Shown: piece by piece, positions 5,449 to 9,544 of the stretch
Numbering within the stretch: position 1 is the first letter of the stretch
How the letters are laid out: each line of letters begins with the position of its first letter
Assembly: GCA_002501855.1 (NCBI GenBank)
Contig: DAOM01000355.1
Location: 1-9,544 of the forward strand
Source of the DNA: Candidatus Nitrosopolaris nunavutensis
Lineage (GTDB): Archaea; Thermoproteota; Nitrososphaeria; Nitrososphaerales; Nitrososphaeraceae
DNA: 9,544 nucleotides
Direction of reading: 5' to 3'
The notes under the pieces: generated by a model
Databases searched by the model: none
What the model was told of the DNA's origin: nothing
What the model saw: the letters and a program-made list of their open reading frames with translations, nothing else
Program-made: the position numbers and the translations under genes

Positions 5449-5485
5449 CAACGGAGGATTGAGTTTATCTCCGTTGGTGGTTTTT
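5449..5485 (+). terminator. Hairpin with T-run upstream of glyA
   Basis: CAACGGAG (5449-5456) and CTCCGTTG (5469-5476) form a perfect 8-bp stem with a 12-base loop, followed closely by GTGG and five T's (5481-5485). This is shaped like an intrinsic terminator. Archaeal RNA polymerase can terminate at U-rich tracts, and the hairpin would close any transcript from the RHH/PIN remnant before glyA. An alternative is a processing site or the stem of a short RNA. Confidence 0.45.
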
Positions 5486-5532
5486 CTCAATACCTTTTGT
5501 GAATGCGTTTTTATGTAGTGCTGTAATGCGAT

Positions 5533-5542
5533 ATTTTAAATT
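5533..5542 (+). promoter_or_regulatory. TATA-like element of glyA
   Basis: ATTTTAAATT lies about 33-42 bases before the TTG start at 5575, which would give an mRNA leader of roughly 10 bases. No clear Shine-Dalgarno sequence is present in that leader. Confidence 0.35.
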
Positions 5543-5574
5543 AGGACTAGCAACGGAAGATTCTATAACATAAG

Positions 5575-6900
5575 TTGAACGCTAAAGCTTCCTATGATGA
5601 AGTATTAAGACTAATGAAAGAACACCATCACTGGTTTAGTGAATCAATCCCACTTATCGCAAGCGAAAACATACCAAGCGCAGCCGTAAGAGAAGCACTA
5701 ATGTCAGACTTTGGTAATAGATATGCGGAAGGATGGCCTGGCGAGAGGGTTTATGCTGGTTGTACATATATCGATCAGGTGGAGTTAATCTGCAACGAGC
5801 TTGCAAGGAAGGTTTTCAGATCAGAGTTTGCCGATTGTAGAGCGACATCCGGTGTGGTAGCTAATCTTGCTATTTATGCTGCTTTTTCACGTCCAGGAGA
5901 CTATATGATAGCGGCTTCTATTCCAAATGGAGGACATATTTCGCACGGGAAAAAGGAGAATTTTGGCACTGCAGGTCTTGTTCACGGCTTAAATATCGAA
6001 TATTATCCATTTTCGAAGGAAGAAATGACAATAGATGTAGATGGGACGAAAAAGAAGATCCAGGAAATGGAACGTGATGGCAAATCGCCAAAGCTTGGAA
6101 TGTTTGGAGGCAGTCTCTTTCTTTTTCCTCATCCCGTAAAAGAATTATCGGATTTTATGCATGAGCATGGTATCTATATCAATTATGATGGGGCACATGT
6201 TGCTGGCCTAATTGCTGGGGGCGAATTTCAAGACCCGCTGAAAGAGGGAGCAGATTCTATGAGTATGAGTTCACATAAAACCCTTTGGGGGCCACAGGGC
6301 GGAATCATCGTATCATTAGAAAAACACGCAGAAACAATTAAGAAAGCAGTTTTTCCCGGTAATACAAGTTCCCATCATCTACATCATGTTGCTGGTAAGG
6401 CTATTGCATTAGCAGAATCATTACAGTTTGGAAAAGATTATGCAAAACAAGTAATCAAAAATGCTCGGGCCCTTGCAGAAGGGCTAGTTGGATTTGGCTT
6501 TGGTGTCTTAGGCGAAAAAAAAGGTTATACGGCATCGCATCAGATTGCAGTGGATGTTTCCAAGTTTGGTGATGGTGGTACAATCGAAAAGGATCTAGAA
6601 AAGGCCAATATTATTTTGAACAGACAGTTATTACCTGGAGACATTAAGGCAGGTAGACACTATATGCACCCAAGCGGAGTGAGAATTGGTGTCCCTGAAA
6701 CGACTAGGCTAGGAATGAAAGAGAGCGAGATGAAGGAGGTTGCTGGTTTCATAAAACGGGTGGTTGTTGATAAGCAGGATCCTCACATAGTAGCAAAAGA
6801 TGTTGCTGACTTTAGAAAGCAATTCCAGCAAATTCACTATGCTTTTGATAACACGATCGGTGCGTACGAATACATAAGCCTAGTGACTAAACGAACTTAA
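5575..6900 (+). CDS. glyA: Serine hydroxymethyltransferase (GlyA)
   Basis: This cytosolic PLP enzyme interconverts serine and glycine, passing a one-carbon unit to a folate or pterin carrier. It supplies glycine, serine and one-carbon units in central metabolism. At 441 residues it is of normal length and appears complete. Motifs visible are: FGNRYAEGWPGERVYAGCTY at 46-65, GGHISHG at 119-125 (His121 stacks on PLP), DGAHVAGLIAGG at 205-216 (Asp205 and His208 contact the cofactor), and SMSSHKTLWGPQGG at 230-243, with Lys235 as the Schiff-base lysine. A late segment near 368-379 (PSGVRIGVPETT) carries the substrate-binding Arg. The PLP motif reads MSSHKTLWGP where many enzymes read STHKTLRGP, which I believe is normal archaeal variation. 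The start is a TTG at 5575; the family's N-terminal helix (YDEVLRLMKEHHHW) begins just after it. The internal ATG (residue 14) would cut that helix. It stands alone, with a terminator-like hairpin upstream. Confidence 0.95.
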   Translation: MNAKASYDEVLRLMKEHHHWFSESIPLIASENIPSAAVREALMSDFGNRYAEGWPGERVYAGCTYIDQVELICNELARKVFRSEFADCRATSGVVANLAIYAAFSRPGDYMIAASIPNGGHISHGKKENFGTAGLVHGLNIEYYPFSKEEMTIDVDGTKKKIQEMERDGKSPKLGMFGGSLFLFPHPVKELSDFMHEHGIYINYDGAHVAGLIAGGEFQDPLKEGADSMSMSSHKTLWGPQGGIIVSLEKHAETIKKAVFPGNTSSHHLHHVAGKAIALAESLQFGKDYAKQVIKNARALAEGLVGFGFGVLGEKKGYTASHQIAVDVSKFGDGGTIEKDLEKANIILNRQLLPGDIKAGRHYMHPSGVRIGVPETTRLGMKESEMKEVAGFIKRVVVDKQDPHIVAKDVADFRKQFQQIHYAFDNTIGAYEYISLVTKRT

Positions 6901-6975
6901 TAGACTTATCATATTTGTAATTAAAATCAGGTAGAATATAGCAACAACGGATAAGATATAGTTAAAAAGGAGAAT

Positions 6976-7175
6976 TCAACTCAAAACTATTTCCTGTCAC
7001 TCAAAATGATGCACAGGTGGAAGGAATAAGATCTGACGTGGATACCTTGAATAAAGCTATCTCTGAACTTGATGGATATAAAGCATATCTTGCAAGAAAA
7101 TATAACCTGGATTTAGCTGAAGAGCAAAAATATAAGGAACAAGTATATTATCTTCTTCCTAGTAAAGCTTCCTAG
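6976..7175 (+). pseudogene. Small coding-like frame with disrupted end and unclear start
   Basis: A frame open from a TAA just before 6970 reads KLFPVTQNDAQVEGIRSDVD, then TLNKAISELDGYKAYLARKY, and ends YYLLPSKAS at TAG 7173-7175. Residues from the GTG at 7017 onwards (52 codons) form a likely charged helical or coiled-coil protein. An AAGGAG at 6967-6972 is a good Shine-Dalgarno sequence, but no ATG, GTG or TTG follows at the right distance in this frame. Either the start was lost, or GTG 7017 is used. The end lies in a 13-bp perfect tandem duplication; without the second copy the frame would end LPSKALT. It is not recognised as a known family. It sits about 75-115 bases after glyA, on the same strand. 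Confidence 0.4.
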
Positions 7176-7180
7176 TAAAG
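7155..7180 (+). repeat. 13-bp perfect tandem duplication
   Basis: CTTCCTAGTAAAG occurs twice in direct succession (7155-7167 and 7168-7180). It shifts the overlying small reading frame and introduces a TAG near its end, as a slippage or replication-error duplication would. Confidence 0.9.
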
Positions 7181-7621
7181 CATTGACGTAATAGTTATAC
7201 CGTGTATATGACAAGACTGAAATATAATCTGCATTTGTACAAATCTGTATAATTATTATTATTCTCTACTTGCTGAATAGACGCTAAGTTAAGACATCTA
7301 CCAGAGATCCATTAAACGTTAGTTGTGGAAGGGATGTGTATATTTAATCTGCAGTAATTGATACCTAGGCCTGCTGAATAATCAAAAAAACCTTAATAGC
7401 ATATTAAGAGTTATATTATCTTATAATATAGTACCTGCTAACCGAATCGCAATTCTCTGTTCGATCCTGGTTCACCCTGCATCAAATGTGTATCTAAGTC
7501 CAACCCGGACTGCAAAGAAAATAGGATAAGTATAACTAAATTCTGTATTTAAGAATAAGTCTGTTCTATACAAAATGTTGTGAAATTAGAGATTGTACTA
7601 ATTTCTTTCTTTTTTAACGAT
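7181..7621. other. Intergenic, AT-rich, with small dyads
   Basis: About 440 bases lie between the small frame and the stop of the convergent kinase gene, with no reading frame I accept. It holds the stem-like pairs CTTAAT/ATTAAG (7392-7408) and TATATTAT/ATAATATA (7412-7430), and an AGTCC/GGACT pair at 7497-7511. It also holds a duplicated TAATCTGCA, 120 bases apart (7225 and 7345), and a tRNA T-arm-like GTTCGATCC near 7459-7467. None is strong enough for a feature call of its own. Confidence 0.45.
7412..7430. repeat. AT-rich inverted repeat
   Basis: TATATTAT and ATAATATA (8-bp perfect arms) are separated by CTT. A second dyad, CTTAAT/ATTAAG, lies just before it at 7392-7408. It may be a small hairpin, a paused transcript end, or chance in an AT-rich spacer. 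Confidence 0.3.
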
Positions 7622-9394
7622 TCAATCTAGCTCTAATTTTATTTGTTTCACTAAAATATCTATTTCAATAGGTTTTTCAACAAAATGATTTAATATCATT
7701 TCTCTTGATTTGGGTGGAACTTCTTTTAGCGCTTTATCATATCTTTCGTATGCTGTAATAAACCATACTTTAACTTTATTGTCTATTTCACTTATCTTTT
7801 CATATAGTTCAAATCCATCAATCTTGGGCATTTTAATATCAATTAGCATTAGATCATAGTAATCCGGCTTAAATTTTGATAATGCTATTGCTGAATCATT
7901 ATATGCATCAACTTCAAATCCTGCAAGCTCCAATCCCACCTTGAAAGTAACAGTATGATCATAGTTATCATCAACTAAAAATATGCTCTTCCTTGTTGTT
8001 TTATGAGAGTTATAATATCCACTATAATCATCACGCTTTTTCTTAATTCTTTCATCACTATCATTTATCATAGCAGTGACAGTATTGATAACTATACTTT
8101 CTTGGTGATGATCTTTTTGGAATGCCAATGGTATATTGAATGCAAATGTAGCTCCTTTTTGACAATCACTATTATTTTTAGCCCAAATCTTTCCACCATG
8201 TGCTTCAACAATACTTTTGCATATGAACAAACCTAACCCGGTTCCTCTATAAGATTTTGTAGCAAATTTTGTAAACAAGCTAGGAAATATTTCAGGATCT
8301 ATTCCTGTGCATGTATCCTTTATACTTACAGTGACCTCTCCTGTGCTGCCGGTATCTCTTTTTTCTATAGTAACGTATATTGTATCATCTTCATTTGTAA
8401 ATTTCAAAGCATTACTTAATAAATTAGAAATGACTTGTGATATTCTATCTCTATCTGCTTCTATGAGAAAGAGATCTGCATTTTGGTGGTCTTCAGTGAT
8501 GGAAGGAAATAAACAAGACAATTCTATATTACGGTAGATATTGCTATCATGTCTCTTCTCATTGTTATTTGGGCTTTTATAATCGTCTACTAAATCTTGC
8601 ATTAACTCTTTTAAATTAAATGTATCTTTTCTTATATGAAGTGAATTTGTTTCAATTCTATTGATGTCTAAAACATCGTCTGTAAGTCTTTGTAGTTTTC
8701 TTGCATTCCGTATTATGACATCCAAATGGTCACAAGTCTGATTTATATTTACTTCTTTTTTTTGTGTTAAAACGGATTTAACAATTTGTGACAAACCAAG
8801 GATTGGTTGGATTGGATTTCTTAACTCATGAGCAGCTATCTTAATAAAATCATTTTGGATTTTAGCTTGCATTCTTAATTTCTCATTTGCTATTTTAAGC
8901 TGATCATGTGACTCTTTTATCTCTTGATATAATTCAGATTGCTTCCAAAAGTTCTCAAATATTGCAACATAAGATAAAACACCTGCCCTGCTATTAGAGT
9001 AAGTTGACAATCCTATTGCTTCAAAGAAGGTTGTTTTTGAGTCATCTCTTAATTCCATCACCAATGAAGCCTTTCTATCAACTACTAGAATTGTGGCTTT
9101 GGTCTCTGTCATTTGTTCAATATACCTGACATCTATTACGTGATCAGGACAATATTCTCTTAGTTGCTGTACTTTTTGTTCAATCATGCTGCTTGGAGGC
9201 ACCAATATTCTAACTTTTACATTTCCTTCTTTTGCTGCCTGTTGTGCCGACTGTATAGCTCCAATCTTATCTTGACGAATAAAAGCATTGGTAGTAGGAA
9301 ATATCCATAATATTTCTTCTGCGGCTGCTTTTACCATATTCGAATATATTTCATGTGCTCTTGTCGAGCTTGGAATAACCTCAATATCAGCCAA
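7622..9394 (-). CDS. Hybrid sensor histidine kinase with C-terminal receiver domain
   Basis: This cytoplasmic two-component signalling protein (590 residues from a TTG start at 9392-9394) has these domains in order. A sensor-like N-terminal region (1-150) lacks transmembrane segments. A coiled linker (150-182) leads to the HisKA domain with AAHELRNP at 187-194 (phospho-acceptor His189). The HATPase domain has the N-box ISNLLSNALKF (322-332), G1 as DTCTGID at 360-366, and G2 as GTGLGLFICK (384-393). A response-regulator receiver domain (about 468-590) has VDDN at 474-477, the phosphorylation Asp519 in LIDIKMP, Thr547 and Lys574 (VEKP). G1 is DTCTGI where DTGxGI is usual. The N-terminal segment resembles sensor regions I recall in many Nitrososphaerales kinases; its ligand is unknown. 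Coding-like sequence continues in frame upstream of the TTG to a TAG at 9470-9472, so the real start is uncertain and the protein may be 5'-truncated. The output partner is not in the window. Confidence 0.9.
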   Translation of the reverse strand: MADIEVIPSSTRAHEIYSNMVKAAAEEILWIFPTTNAFIRQDKIGAIQSAQQAAKEGNVKVRILVPPSSMIEQKVQQLREYCPDHVIDVRYIEQMTETKATILVVDRKASLVMELRDDSKTTFFEAIGLSTYSNSRAGVLSYVAIFENFWKQSELYQEIKESHDQLKIANEKLRMQAKIQNDFIKIAAHELRNPIQPILGLSQIVKSVLTQKKEVNINQTCDHLDVIIRNARKLQRLTDDVLDINRIETNSLHIRKDTFNLKELMQDLVDDYKSPNNNEKRHDSNIYRNIELSCLFPSITEDHQNADLFLIEADRDRISQVISNLLSNALKFTNEDDTIYVTIEKRDTGSTGEVTVSIKDTCTGIDPEIFPSLFTKFATKSYRGTGLGLFICKSIVEAHGGKIWAKNNSDCQKGATFAFNIPLAFQKDHHQESIVINTVTAMINDSDERIKKKRDDYSGYYNSHKTTRKSIFLVDDNYDHTVTFKVGLELAGFEVDAYNDSAIALSKFKPDYYDLMLIDIKMPKIDGFELYEKISEIDNKVKVWFITAYERYDKALKEVPPKSREMILNHFVEKPIEIDILVKQIKLELD

Positions 9395-9544
9395 GTCAAC
9401 TCTTGCTTCAATATCCCTTATCCTGTTTGTAGAGATATCGGTAGTATTAATAATAGGAGACTCTTCATCCTAGTTTGTAGCTCAACTCACGGGTAAAACT
9501 GTGCACAGCGTCTGGCATTGGTTTTAACTAATGGTTTAGCTGGT

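Noticed and set aside
7458..7511. Intact tRNA gene
   Set aside because: The T-loop-like GTTCGATCC has no matching T stem and the anticodon-stem arms do not pair, so no cloverleaf forms. Kept only as a weak finding.
8003..8537. Two plus-strand frames of 76-77 residues (8003-8236 and 8307-8537)
   Set aside because: Both are shadows of the histidine kinase catalytic region on the minus strand.
9288..9473. 61-residue plus-strand frame at the kinase N terminus
   Set aside because: It is antisense to the kinase sensor region and its upstream coding-like extension.
1..9544. CRISPR array or rRNA
   Set aside because: No regularly spaced direct repeats and no recognisable rRNA segments are present; the only tandem repeat is the 13-bp duplication at 7155-7180.

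Overview
The window looks like a chromosomal segment of a low-GC, soil-type ammonia-oxidising archaeon (Thaumarchaeota, order Nitrososphaerales, possibly close to Candidatus Nitrosocosmicus). This is inferred from three things. The DNA is AT-rich with archaeal TATA-like boxes close to start codons. The SHMT is of archaeal type. Several small proteins and the hybrid histidine kinase resemble families I know from this group. No marker gene such as amoA or rRNA is present, so the placement is inference.

From left to right, the window opens with the 3' end of an alpha/beta hydrolase (1-255) carrying a Ser/Thr-rich tail. A decayed fragment with a CPNC motif follows (262-522), resembling the C-terminal zinc ribbon of a thaumarchaeal tyrosine recombinase. 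A secreted or membrane-anchored polysaccharide deacetylase lies on the minus strand (678-1637). It is divergent from a 70-residue aromatic-rich protein (1808-2020). The next 870 bases hold no intact gene of normal size. They contain a possible 46-residue ORF, an interrupted reading frame, and a clear minus-strand remnant of an NHL-repeat beta-propeller gene. A small four-cysteine zinc-ribbon-like protein (2890-3180) follows, then a 464-residue metallo-beta-lactamase-fold protein (3448-4842) with altered metal ligands, an extra C-terminal domain and a palindrome in its promoter.

The gap between the MBL gene and glyA (4843-5574) is another eroded zone. It holds an intact RHH-like small protein (4906-5067), what looks like a broken PIN-domain toxin, broken acidic reading frames, and a terminator-like hairpin just before glyA. 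glyA (SHMT, 5575-6900) is the one clear housekeeping gene. A small coding-like frame follows it, ending at a 13-bp tandem duplication (7155-7180). An AT-rich stretch with small inverted repeats and a tRNA-like motif then leads to a large hybrid histidine kinase with a C-terminal receiver domain, on the minus strand (7622-9394).

The intact genes do not form one pathway. Most stand alone, with their own TATA-like element and a very short leader. The strongest theme is erosion: at least three gene remnants (recombinase ribbon, NHL propeller, PIN toxin) lie between intact genes, as expected of an accessory region with a history of insertion and decay. I do not see a convincing complete new system. 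The best leads are the MBL protein with its operator-like palindrome, and the RHH/PIN remnant.
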